From an uncultured Paracoccaceae bacterium (GTDB taxonomy: Bacteria > Pseudomonadota > Alphaproteobacteria > Rhodobacterales > Rhodobacteraceae): a DNA stretch of 64,000 nt. The notes under the pieces were generated by a model. That model was not told the origin of the DNA. It ran no database searches and saw only the letters and a program-made list of their open reading frames with translations. A program made the translations under genes and the position numbers. Of this stretch, positions 34,993-42,865 are shown piece after piece. The DNA lies in NCBI GenBank assembly GCA_947503925.1, contig CANNFQ010000001.1, positions 1 through 64,000 on the forward strand, written 5' to 3'. The first letter of the stretch is position 1; each line of letters opens with the position of its first letter.

Positions 34993-35421
34993 TTAGGATG
35001 TCGGCATGGCCATCTTGAGAATTCTGTCGCCACTGGCTTCGAATGAACCCTCGCCAGTCACCTCAAAGCCATATCTTTCATAAAATGGCAGACCGATCTT
35101 GTTCTCTTTGAAGACCTCGACAGTCAGTGGCCCTTTGAGGTCAACAACGTGATCGACCATCTGGCGGCCCAAGCCCTTACCTTGCCTGGAAGGGTGAAGG
35201 AACAGGCCGCCGATTTCTGTGCCGATCATGGCGATGAAACCAACTGGGACCCCATCATCTTCAAGCACCCATGTTTCGGCATTCGGCAAGTACATCCTAC
35301 GCATGTCGTTGCGCACCTGATTTCTGACGTCGGTTGGCAAAAAGGGATGTGCTAATGCTTCTGCCTTGTCCCAGATGGCGATCAGGGCATCGATATCTTC
35401 GGTTTTGTATTTACGGATCAT
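34993..35421 (-). CDS. GNAT-family N-acetyltransferase
   Basis: 142-aa acetyltransferase. Motif A reads LHPSRQGKGLGRQMVDHV with the Q-G-x-G-x-G loop; motif B ends FYERYGFEVTGEG. The compact size and the N-terminal YKTEDIDALIAIWDKAEALAHPF resemble the PhnO/YjaB-type group. It lies 16 bp downstream of the deiodinase-like gene and 105 bp upstream of the serine hydrolase start in the same direction. Substrate unknown. Confidence 0.85.
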   Translation of the reverse strand: MIRKYKTEDIDALIAIWDKAEALAHPFLPTDVRNQVRNDMRRMYLPNAETWVLEDDGVPVGFIAMIGTEIGGLFLHPSRQGKGLGRQMVDHVVDLKGPLTVEVFKENKIGLPFYERYGFEVTGEGSFEASGDRILKMAMPTS

Positions 35422-35437
35422 TTGCTTACTTTCTGTT

Positions 35438-36154
35438 TCAGCAGCTTTTCTTGCTGGTCATGGATGCGGGGCAGTGGAACAAAGTGCGAATATTGCGCTT
35501 GATCAAATTGTTCCAAAGCAAGGATGGGAAACTATGAAGAAAGTCCGATCCTGAACCTCTGCCCGCGCGTTGCAGGGTTCGAAAGGATGTCAGCGGCAGG
35601 CCGGGCTTGAAGTAGCTGCGAACTTGCGTCGTCCGACCGCTTAGCAGTGCCTTAAGCGCGGCCTGGGTTGCCGTCGGGTCGTTCCATTCCGCACGGAACA
35701 CAACGCACCCATTTCGGTTGATAATGAATACAGTGTTCGGCATGCCGCCGTAGGCCTTGTGTGCGGTGCCTTCCAAGTCGTCTACGAAAATTGTGCGGGT
35801 CTCGATATCCTCGACCTTCAGGCGATGTGCGCAGGACAATTTGTCGTCAAATGATCTGTGCTGCGGGATATTGGTGCCCGGGTGGGCTTCTCGGACATAG
35901 AGGATCGCGTTGCTGATCGGGGAACCGTTCACCGTCAGCGATTGCATCTTGCTGCGCCGTGTCTGGAACAGTGGGCAAGACAGACTGCCCATTTCGAGGA
36001 TAAGGAACTCACCTTCGAAATCGAGGAGCTGGCGAGCGTTACCATCAAGGTCGAACACTTCGCAGTTTGGGGCCTTTTCACCAGCCTGCGGACCAGTTGC
36101 GTTGTCAAAGTCATAGTCATTTGCCGAAAAGCCGTCGTAGTTATAGGTGCTCAT
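35438..36154 (-). CDS. Deiodinase-like thioredoxin-fold protein
   Basis: 238-aa cytoplasmic redoxin. The core begins at about residue 25 (GEKAPNCEVFDLDG), and the active-site loop reads LEMGSLSCPLFQTR, with Cys60 where animal iodothyronine deiodinases have selenocysteine. YVREAHPGTNIPQHRS is also typical of that family. Prokaryotic members have no known deiodination role and probably act as peroxiredoxin-like reductases. A basic C-terminal tail of about 40 residues shows no similarity. It overlaps the NDH-2 gene by 14 bp. Confidence 0.75.
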   Translation of the reverse strand: MSTYNYDGFSANDYDFDNATGPQAGEKAPNCEVFDLDGNARQLLDFEGEFLILEMGSLSCPLFQTRRSKMQSLTVNGSPISNAILYVREAHPGTNIPQHRSFDDKLSCAHRLKVEDIETRTIFVDDLEGTAHKAYGGMPNTVFIINRNGCVVFRAEWNDPTATQAALKALLSGRTTQVRSYFKPGLPLTSFRTLQRAGRGSGSDFLHSFPSLLWNNLIKRNIRTLFHCPASMTSKKSC

Positions 36155-37256
36155 CGTCTTCTCCCTTTAATGCTGGCTTGGTAGGCTTGTTCATCTCTCG
36201 CGTGATAATTCGCGCCGAATTTTGACCCGCCAGAAATGACCAGAGCCAACTCCACGCCACGGCGACGCGGCCTCTGGTGCCGATCAAAAAGAAAATATGT
36301 GCGATGCCCCAAGTCCACCAAGCAATCGCACCCATAAGCCGTACGCGACCAAAGTCGGCGATCGCTGCCCTCCGTCCCAGTGTGGCAAGGCTCCCAGCGT
36401 GCCGGTAAACAAATGGGCGAGGAACGGCTCCATCGCGTAGCCTTCGTCGAATAACTGCCCCGACATAGGCGCCCATTTGCTTGGCTGCCGGCGCGATACC
36501 AGGGACAGGATAATCGTGGGTATCATTGACGGATGCCGTATCGCCGATCACGAAAATATCGTCATGCTGCGGCACCGTCAGGTCAGGCCGAACCAGCACG
36601 CGACCAGCGCGGTCATGATCAGCTTGAAGCCATTTCGCGGCGGGCGAGGCCTGAACCCCGGCGGCCCAGATAATCGTCTCGCAAGGGATGACTGTTTCTC
36701 CGACTTCGACTGCGTTCGCATGACACGCAGTGACCGGCGCCCCCAGCAGACTCTCGACTCCAAGTTTCGACAGCGCGCGCGCTGCGTAATCAGAGAGCTT
36801 TTGTGGGAACGACGGAAGTACCTTGGGCCCCGCCTCAATCAAAAGGATGCGGGCGGTGTTGGTGTCGATCCGTCGGAATTCACGTGGCAGGATGCGGTGG
36901 GAAAGTTCAGCGATGATCCCAGCCAATTCAACCCCGGTCGGCCCTGCACCAATGACCGCAAAAGTAAGATGGGCGCGCTGCAAGTCCTGATCATCGGTCC
37001 TTTCGGCGGCTTCAAACGCCGATAGTATACAACGCCTGATCGTCGTGGCGTCTTCCAGTGTTTTTAGCCCAGGTGCGTTCTGCTCCCACTCCGGATGGCC
37101 AAAGTATGAATGCTGCGCACCCGTCGCAAGAACGAGAGTGTCATAGTGAGTGGCGGTATCATCGCTCAGAAGCACATGTTTTTCGTGCTGATCGACACCA
37201 ACGACCACGACATGGTGGCGGCTATCAACCTTCTTTAGATCAGCTTGGGTCATCAC
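36141..37256 (-). CDS. N-terminally truncated NDH-2-type NADH dehydrogenase
   Basis: 371-aa pyridine-nucleotide disulfide-type oxidoreductase of the type II NADH:quinone class. It has the NADH-binding GxGxxG (GAGPTGVELAG from residue 103), ATGAQHSYFGH, the FAD-binding FVIGDTAS motif and the membrane-binding C-terminal amphipathic tail. The expected first about 65-70 residues, which hold the FAD Rossmann GxGxxG, are missing; the frame starts at an ATG overlapping the stop of the upstream DUF6653 gene (ATGA). No in-frame upstream sequence supplies the missing part, so loss of FAD binding is likely and the product may be non-functional or reduced in role. Confidence 0.75.
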   Translation of the reverse strand: MMTQADLKKVDSRHHVVVVGVDQHEKHVLLSDDTATHYDTLVLATGAQHSYFGHPEWEQNAPGLKTLEDATTIRRCILSAFEAAERTDDQDLQRAHLTFAVIGAGPTGVELAGIIAELSHRILPREFRRIDTNTARILLIEAGPKVLPSFPQKLSDYAARALSKLGVESLLGAPVTACHANAVEVGETVIPCETIIWAAGVQASPAAKWLQADHDRAGRVLVRPDLTVPQHDDIFVIGDTASVNDTHDYPVPGIAPAAKQMGAYVGAVIRRRLRDGAVPRPFVYRHAGSLATLGRRAAIADFGRVRLMGAIAWWTWGIAHIFFLIGTRGRVAVAWSWLWSFLAGQNSARIITREMNKPTKPALKGEDDEHL

Positions 37257-37756
37257 ATTGTTGTCCGCTCACGGCGTGACGCTTCCGTCATATCGGCGAG
37301 CAACCAAACCATGCGATCCAGAAACCACAGCTTTGCGCCCATCGTTGTGACAAGCCCGGCTATCGCCCATCCAAGGTCAAGTTGCCAAAGCCCATACGCG
37401 AGGACGATGAGCCCCATCACGGCTGCGATATTGAGGATTCGGCTGACCTTCGCATGGTGATGCGGAATAGGATTTGACCGGCTGGCCAGCCAAACACGTT
37501 CGCCCAAGACCGCCTTGGTCATCCAAGCATGATGATTTGACGGCAAACCAAACAGGCGCGGGTTGAGCCATGTCCAGATCAGAATCGCCAACACAAGCCA
37601 TAACGCGCCCCAGCCCAGCCAAACGCGGCTCCAGATTGCGAGGCCAAGAAGTGGCAGAATTGACATGCGCGACCAGCCACTCCAGGGATTGGCATGTTTG
37701 GCCCACGTGGCATCGTCCATTCCCAAGAAGCGTTCGGTTAGCTTTGCAATGTCCAT
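37253..37756 (-). CDS. DUF6653-family membrane protein
   Basis: 167-aa protein with hydrophobic helices near residues 33-48, 49-64, 109-124 and 126-145. The pattern MDDATWAKHANPWSGWSR, NPRLFGLP and GAKLWFLDRMVWL is characteristic of DUF6653. Its function is unknown. It overlaps the upstream HXXEE-like gene by 19 bp and the truncated NDH-2 by 4 bp, so translational coupling along this operon is strong. Confidence 0.8.
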   Translation of the reverse strand: MDIAKLTERFLGMDDATWAKHANPWSGWSRMSILPLLGLAIWSRVWLGWGALWLVLAILIWTWLNPRLFGLPSNHHAWMTKAVLGERVWLASRSNPIPHHHAKVSRILNIAAVMGLIVLAYGLWQLDLGWAIAGLVTTMGAKLWFLDRMVWLLADMTEASRRERTTM

Positions 37757-38361
37757 GTCTTGGGCCCCTCTGCGTTCGCAGCGCGCTTGTCTTTGCGGGC
37801 TTCAGTGACAACAATCGAAATTCCCCAAAGTCCGGTGATCAAAGGTGCAAGTGCCGTCCACATGCCTGGGAAGTAGTCATATCCACCACCGTGCAAGATG
37901 GCTTCACGCACCGGAAAAATCAGCAAATGCGTCGGCTCTCCAAGAAGCATGCCTGTAAAAATGAAACATGACACGAAACCGCCCAATGGATTTCGCCGTG
38001 CAATGGCGTACGCGCCAAAAATCCAAACGACAGGGAAGAGAAAGCCAATGGTCCACAGGAATTGTTCCGCTGTCCAGATGCCGGTCGTAATCCCGCCAAT
38101 CATGGGTCCGAACTCAAACACCTGCTCTTCCACAATATGCAGCATCAAAAGCGCTGCAGTCACGAGATATGGCGGCAGCAGCAGGGCCGGATTGGTAGGA
38201 TGTTTGAAACTGGTAAACAGCCAAAACACGATCCCACAGCCCAATGCGCAGAACCCAATGATCAGTGTGGGCAGCAAATCAGCCGTGTGAAAAAGATGCA
38301 TCGTGAAGCCAACGGAGATTGTCGCGGCTATGAGGAAGTAAATGACGTTTTTCGAGGTCAT
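37738..38361 (-). CDS. HXXEE-motif membrane protein
   Basis: 207-aa protein with about six hydrophobic helices. The motif H-I-V-E-E (LHIVEEQVFEFGP) lies at the end of helix three, as in the HXXEE family of uncharacterised membrane proteins; a second polar cluster GEPTHLLIF lies later in the membrane region. The start at 38361 overlaps the upstream gene stop (ATGA), and GGAG lies upstream. The upstream gene product is a likely paralogue with the same layout. Confidence 0.7.
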   Translation of the reverse strand: MTSKNVIYFLIAATISVGFTMHLFHTADLLPTLIIGFCALGCGIVFWLFTSFKHPTNPALLLPPYLVTAALLMLHIVEEQVFEFGPMIGGITTGIWTAEQFLWTIGFLFPVVWIFGAYAIARRNPLGGFVSCFIFTGMLLGEPTHLLIFPVREAILHGGGYDYFPGMWTALAPLITGLWGISIVVTEARKDKRAANAEGPKTWTLQS

Positions 38362-38987
38362 GATAACGGGCTCCGACGTGTCTGGTTGAGAGTGAATCGT
38401 AGGGATAAAAATGCGAGTGCGATAACAACCAAGCCACTTGCCATACCCGGCACCCAAACAGGCGCAGGCGCGGGCAAAAGCAGTAAGGCGAAATGGCTGA
38501 GCGGGAAAACCAAGCCCCACACAGCAAGCAACAAAACGATAAAGCCACCCACCCGGGCGTGGTAAAATGCCATCGCGCCACCCAGCAGCCAAATTACGGT
38601 CGCACTCAGCGACAACGACAGCGCGAGGCTTGCATCCGTAATGATGTTTGCCGGTTGTATAAGATTGGGGAAGGACGTCACGACGACATCGGCATAGCCA
38701 CCCCGAAACTGCTCAGCTCCATGAACAAGGAGCGCAATGATCAACAAGATATGGCCTGGCAGAGACCGCCGGTTGATGGGTGAAACGTAGCCAACCTGCA
38801 GCCACACAACAAAGGCAATCACGGCTGAAAGCGCGACAATGCTTGCCAGCCAGATACCGAGGTAAATGAAGACAGCCAGCAAGTGCGTCAGTGTCAGAGC
38901 GACAACCGCCACGACCGAGACCCAAGGCGGCGGGTGGAAAACGACGGTGTCATCATCAAGGTAAGAGTCGAAAATGGATGTCAGCAT
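38358..38987 (-). CDS. HXXEE-like membrane protein (paralogue)
   Basis: 209-aa protein with about six hydrophobic helices after a short acidic N-terminus. LLVHGAEQFRGGY places an H-x-x-E-Q in the position of the HXXEE motif, and AMAFYHARVGGFIVLLLAVWGLVFPLSHF matches the later polar-membrane segment of the next gene. The start at 38987 follows CAGGA. It is the first gene of the seven-gene minus-strand operon and faces the MarR gene across a 106-bp promoter region. Confidence 0.65.
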   Translation of the reverse strand: MLTSIFDSYLDDDTVVFHPPPWVSVVAVVALTLTHLLAVFIYLGIWLASIVALSAVIAFVVWLQVGYVSPINRRSLPGHILLIIALLVHGAEQFRGGYADVVVTSFPNLIQPANIITDASLALSLSLSATVIWLLGGAMAFYHARVGGFIVLLLAVWGLVFPLSHFALLLLPAPAPVWVPGMASGLVVIALAFLSLRFTLNQTRRSPLS

Positions 38988-39003
38988 ACGAGCATTCCTG
39001 TTT

Positions 39004-39025
39004 TTAATTGTAGTATGCAACTATA
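39004..39025. promoter_or_regulatory. Operator-like dyad, operon-proximal
   Basis: TTAATTGTAGTATGCAACTA matches the nearby perfect palindrome at 39048-39068 at about 17 of 22 positions. It lies 17 bp upstream of the first gene of the minus-strand operon and is therefore well placed to repress that promoter. Reading the sites is direct; binding by the adjacent MarR protein is inferred. Confidence 0.6.
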
Positions 39026-39039
39026 ATGCTGACTTGGTC

Positions 39040-39068
39040 TTGTCAAGATAATTGCATAATGCAATTAT
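39040..39068 (+). promoter_or_regulatory. marR promoter with palindromic operator
   Basis: TTGTCA (39040-39045) and AATTAT (39063-39068) are separated by 17 nt and form a good sigma-70-type promoter for the MarR gene. A perfect 21-bp palindrome, arms ATAATTGCAT and ATGCAATTAT around one A, covers 39048-39068, from the spacer through the -10 element. On the opposite strand TTGACA at 39041-39046 would serve as -35 for the divergent operon. Confidence 0.7.
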
Positions 39069-39093
39069 ATGGCGGTGAAATGAGGGACCTCTA

Positions 39094-39531
39094 ATGAACT
39101 ATGAAGAAATAATGCTGTTCTGGGTGAATCGATTGAGCTTCCTGTCCCGAAGAGAAATACAAGCGCGCTTTGCCGCAGCAGGTGAACCGATCGCCGCCGA
39201 GGAATGGGCCGCTCTCCTCATGCTGTGGCGAAAGGATGGGCTTTCTCCGAGCGAAATTGCCGACGCAACAACACGTGACAGGGCGACGACGACACGTCTT
39301 CTGGAACGCATGGAGAAGAAGGGGCTGATTGCACGCAACACCGGTCAGACTGACGGGAGACGTGTTGTCGTATCGCTTACAGATCACGGCCATTCAATCA
39401 AAAATACGCTCGTTACAATTGCTCTGACCTTTGTCGCTGAAATCACTGAAACAGTCAGCCAAGAAGATCTGGACGTAACGATGAAAACTCTCCGAACCAT
39501 GTCGGCCCGCATTTTGAAGGCAGCTAGCTGA
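39094..39531 (+). CDS. MarR-family transcriptional regulator
   Basis: 145-aa MarR protein. The winged helix-turn-helix reads LSPSEIADATTRDRATTTRLLERMEKKGLI with the beta-wing NTGQTDGRRVVVSLTDHG. It is divergent from the seven-gene HXXEE/DUF6653/NDH-2/deiodinase-like operon, with two related dyads in the shared promoter. MarR proteins usually repress themselves and a divergent operon and are released by phenolic, oxidant or antibiotic ligands. An alpha/beta hydrolase gene follows on the same strand. Confidence 0.9.
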   Translation: MNYEEIMLFWVNRLSFLSRREIQARFAAAGEPIAAEEWAALLMLWRKDGLSPSEIADATTRDRATTTRLLERMEKKGLIARNTGQTDGRRVVVSLTDHGHSIKNTLVTIALTFVAEITETVSQEDLDVTMKTLRTMSARILKAAS

Positions 39532-39613
39532 ACATTATCAAAGCGGAGTGACAAGACACATGCGGCACGTAAAGCGGCAGGGACGGCCCTAGACATCGGT
39601 TGAAGGAATAAAG

Positions 39614-40504
39614 ATGCAGACACCTGTTATCACAACTGACTACAGGCTCATGCCCCTCAAAGATGGCCGTAATCTCTCGTTTTCGGAGTGGGGCGTGCCT
39701 GATGGTTTTCCTGTGTTCTACTTTCACGGAACGCCGAGCTGTCGTCTTGAAGCTGGATACGCAGACAAAGCGGCCCGGGATCTTGGCTTTCGTCTGATCG
39801 CAACAGATCGACCGGGCTTCGGTCGCTCGGATTTCCAGAAAAACCGCACCTTCAAGGACTGGCCGCAAGACATTCTGGACTTGGCGGAGCATCTCGAAAT
39901 CAAGCAATTCGGGGTCATCGGTCACTCTGGCGCTGGTCCGCATCTCTTTGCTTGTGGGGCGTTCATTGACCCAAGCCGGCTCAAGTTTGTCGGTGCGCTT
40001 GGGCCTTGGGGTCCTGTCTTTTCCCCTGAAATCATGGCCGAGCTGAATCGTCTCGATCGTATCTTCGCCAAGCTGGCCAGTCGCGTTCCATGGGTTATGA
40101 GGATAGGCTTTGCGCCCATGGGATTGGCCGCCCGATATTTGCCAAGTTTTTTCTTCTGGCTTTTGAAACGTTCCGTTCCGCGGCCCGACCAGGTTGTTCT
40201 TGAAGACCCAGACGTAGCTGCCCGGTTTCGCGCGATGCAAGCTGAGGCATTCCGACAAGGCAGCCGCGCTGCGACGCAGGAGGCCTATCTGGCCTATTCC
40301 AAATGGGGTTTCGACCTTTCCTCTGTCCGCGTGCCAACGCATATTTGGCTGGGAGACGAAGACATCTTTGTGACCAGAGCGATGGGGCACCATATCGCCT
40401 CTACGATACCGAACGTCGATTTTCACTGGGTTGAGGGTGCGGGTCATCTGAACTTCGACAACTGGAGAGACATTCTCCTAGCCTGCCGTCACCATGCTAG
40501 ATGA
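39614..40504 (+). CDS. Alpha/beta hydrolase
   Basis: 296-aa alpha/beta-hydrolase. The oxyanion HGTP motif (FYFHGTPSCRLE) and the nucleophile elbow GHSGAG (about residues 101-106) are clear, followed by a lid domain, the acid region WLGDEDIF and the final catalytic His in EGAGHLNF. The family includes haloalkane- and epoxide-hydrolase-like and esterase members. It begins 82 bp after the MarR gene and may be co-transcribed, placing it in the same regulon. Substrate unknown. Confidence 0.85.
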   Translation: MQTPVITTDYRLMPLKDGRNLSFSEWGVPDGFPVFYFHGTPSCRLEAGYADKAARDLGFRLIATDRPGFGRSDFQKNRTFKDWPQDILDLAEHLEIKQFGVIGHSGAGPHLFACGAFIDPSRLKFVGALGPWGPVFSPEIMAELNRLDRIFAKLASRVPWVMRIGFAPMGLAARYLPSFFFWLLKRSVPRPDQVVLEDPDVAARFRAMQAEAFRQGSRAATQEAYLAYSKWGFDLSSVRVPTHIWLGDEDIFVTRAMGHHIASTIPNVDFHWVEGAGHLNFDNWRDILLACRHHAR

Positions 40505-41220
40505 GAAAGCCGCACCAATCACATGGCGTTTGGGTTGCATTTTTGGGTCATGTTTTCTCTTGATTTTGTAAAACTGCAATGAAAAGTTCGGCTCCGCCCG
40601 CTCACTGGATATTTTTCCATCGCTAATCCCTATGCGCCAGAAAACGGTCGCTTGGGACAATTCTCCCCGACCAACCTTGGATCAAGAGCTTAGCACTGAC
40701 GAAAAATCGCGGACTAAAGTTCCATACGCAAGCATGTCGATAGCATGTCACGACTAACAGTCTCGCTATCAGAGCCGCCATTGGTGCCGATGCAGCGAAT
40801 GGCAAAAAAGTCCCGCGACATGTGAGTTCATGCACCGTGCGGCGAAAGGTCAGTTTGAGATCCGGCGAGGTTGACCGGTTTGAACGGCCGCTTCGGTGAA
40901 ATATGCTGCACCGCCAAACAATCGCCGCTGCAAATGCGAAGAAATGCTGCGTGAGCGAAGGCGAAAAACCCAAGGTCTGTTTTGTCCGCATGTGAGACAT
41001 ATTGCCCAGCGGACGGAAAGGCTGCTTTGGGTTAGAAATGCTTGACGTTTCGATCAGTATTGCACGATTTGGCGGGCTGATTTTTCCGGAAACTTCACCC
41101 TATCGAGTCAAAGGTTTGAGACATTTCTCACGTATCACCACAATCTTGGCGGGATCACCCAGCGGATCCTTGCTTTATAGGATTGGGGCTTACACGCAAG
41201 GCGGTTGATGTGGCCAGATA
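40505..41220. other. 716-bp non-coding region, right edge of island
   Basis: No supported gene was found. 40795-40985 contains a degenerate copy of the repeat seen at 30195-30480. The rest is of mixed composition and shows only short frames. It separates the accessory island from the LprI-like/fsa/priA core block. Confidence 0.55.
40795..40985. repeat. Degenerate island-border repeat, right copy
   Basis: Contains GTCCCGCGACATGTGAGTTC, CACCGTGCGGCGAAAGG and GAGCGAAGGCGAAAAACCCA, blocks that recur in the same order at 30195-30480. Conservation is patchy. Confidence 0.45.
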
Positions 41221-42114
41221 TCACCCGTCAAATTCTGCCTGCGCAATGATCTCTTGCAGGAATGTCACGCGATTGGCGGCATATTGCGCCCGGCATTCGG
41301 CCTTGCCACCATCGCCCGCAAATGGGTTTGGCCCGTAGATATCACAATCGAGGTTGCGGCTGATTTTCCATGCGTCCTGCGCCACTTTGAACGTTTCGAT
41401 ATAGATCACCTCCCTGCGCGTCGGCAGATAGGCCAGTGCCGCAGCAAAACGGGCATCGACGAGCGTTTCCCATGCCGTCGCCTCCGCTCCCCAACATTGT
41501 GCGTCGTTGGTGGCCGGATCGCAGGTTTCGCGCGTGATATCCTGTTCCCGCAGCCGCCCAAGGCAGGTGCTGGCCGGTGCCGCGGGGCTGAGCCGTTCCA
41601 GACAATAGCCAAGCGGGTCATCCTGCCCATCCCCCATCAACCGCGCCAGTTGTCCGATCCCGTCAAACGGGTTGTCCGGTTGGACGGCGCCCGCGTCGCA
41701 GGTCAGCGTCTGGGTTTCGCCACCCGGCAGGCGCACGATGATCCCGCCTTCGGCCGTTGCGTCGGGGTCAACGCGCAGGCGTGACGATGTGAACATCTCG
41801 TACCCGTAATTGCCGTTATAAAGTGTGACGTTTTCGTAGATGGTCGCACCCGTGCCCGCAAATGGCGTGTAGGCAACATCTGCAAAGCTGCGTGTCATTT
41901 CCAGTGTCGGCGTCCCGCCGGTGGGGCCAAATGCGTAATGCAGCGTGTCGCCTGCAAGGCACAGGTTGAGCGTTCGTGCGCCGCCTTCTACGGTGCAGGA
42001 CAGAAGGATCGTCTCGTCGAAGGTGCAGGGGCGTGCGGCAGCCGTGCCCGGGGTGAGAGCGCCCATCAGGACCAGAACACTCAGCGTTGTTTTGGTCCTG
42101 ATGGTCATTGCCAT
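41221..42114 (-). CDS. Exported protein with LprI-like (DUF1311) C-terminus
   Basis: 297-aa periplasmic protein. The signal peptide ends near GTAAARP (residue about 28). The C-terminal about 100 residues have the LprI/DUF1311 layout: CDPATNDAQCWGAEATAWETL, a long helix, then AQDAWKISRNLDCDI and the final AECRAQYAANRVTFL. LprI proteins inhibit host lysozyme or contribute to envelope stability. The start follows AAGGGAGC. It is 6 bp downstream of fsa and probably shares its transcript. The N-terminal beta-rich half is not recognised. Confidence 0.7.
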   Translation of the reverse strand: MAMTIRTKTTLSVLVLMGALTPGTAAARPCTFDETILLSCTVEGGARTLNLCLAGDTLHYAFGPTGGTPTLEMTRSFADVAYTPFAGTGATIYENVTLYNGNYGYEMFTSSRLRVDPDATAEGGIIVRLPGGETQTLTCDAGAVQPDNPFDGIGQLARLMGDGQDDPLGYCLERLSPAAPASTCLGRLREQDITRETCDPATNDAQCWGAEATAWETLVDARFAAALAYLPTRREVIYIETFKVAQDAWKISRNLDCDIYGPNPFAGDGGKAECRAQYAANRVTFLQEIIAQAEFDG

Positions 42115-42120
42115 GCTCCC

Positions 42121-42774
42121 TTAGACGATTTTGATCCCGGCCTTTCTCGCGTCTGCCATGAAGGCTGCCAGCCCTTTATCCGTCAGCACGTGGTTGGCCA
42201 TTGCCTTGATCACATTGGGGGGTGCCGTCGCCACGTCCGCCCCGATCTTTGCGCAATCGCTCATGTGGTTGGCAGACCGGATGGAAGCGGCGAGGATGTT
42301 GGTCTCAAACCCGTAATTGTCATAGATCGTGCGGATATCTTCGATCAGCTCCAGACCGTCGAGGTTGATGTCATCCAACCGCCCGATGAACGGGCTGATG
42401 AAGGTGGCACCTGCCTTGGCCGCCAGCAGCGCCTGATTGGCGGAGAAGCAGAGCGTGACGTTGACCATGGTGCCTTCGTCGCTCAGCGTTTTACAGGTTT
42501 TCAGGCCCGCCCATGTCAGGGGCACTTTCACCGCGATATTGTCGGCGATCTTGGCCAGTTTGCGCCCTTCGGCCAGCATGTCATCGGCTTCGAGTGCGAC
42601 CACCTCGGCTGAGACTGGCCCGCTGACCATGTCGCAGATTTCCTTGGTCACTTCGAGGATATCGCGCCCCGATTTGGCGATCAGTGACGGGTTCGTCGTG
42701 ACCCCGTCAACCATCCCAAGGTCGTTGAGTTCTTTGATCTGGTCGATCTCTGCTGTGTCTACGAAAAACTTCAT
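42121..42774 (-). CDS. fsa: Fructose-6-phosphate aldolase / transaldolase-like protein
   Basis: 217-aa class I aldolase of the small transaldolase (FSA/MipB) group. It starts [17 protein letters not shown] and has [10 protein letters not shown], the Schiff-base Lys83 in IAVKVPLT, and [13 protein letters not shown]. It catalyses either transaldolase transfer or fructose-6-phosphate cleavage to dihydroxyacetone and glyceraldehyde 3-phosphate. The two activities cannot be separated by sequence alone here. It is divergent from priA. Confidence 0.85.
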   Translation of the reverse strand: MKFFVDTAEIDQIKELNDLGMVDGVTTNPSLIAKSGRDILEVTKEICDMVSGPVSAEVVALEADDMLAEGRKLAKIADNIAVKVPLTWAGLKTCKTLSDEGTMVNVTLCFSANQALLAAKAGATFISPFIGRLDDINLDGLELIEDIRTIYDNYGFETNILAASIRSANHMSDCAKIGADVATAPPNVIKAMANHVLTDKGLAAFMADARKAGIKIV

Positions 42775-42865
42775 CTATTTGCTCCGGGCAAGGGGTTGGC
42801 GTTTTCTAATCCAGCGTTTACCTCAGTTGGATGGATGCAGAAACCCCGAATATGTTGGCGCTAAC

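Noticed and set aside
39524-40447. 307-aa minus-strand open frame opposite the alpha/beta hydrolase
   Set aside because: The plus strand encodes a hydrolase with HGTP and GHSGAG motifs; this frame has no motif and no ribosome-binding site.
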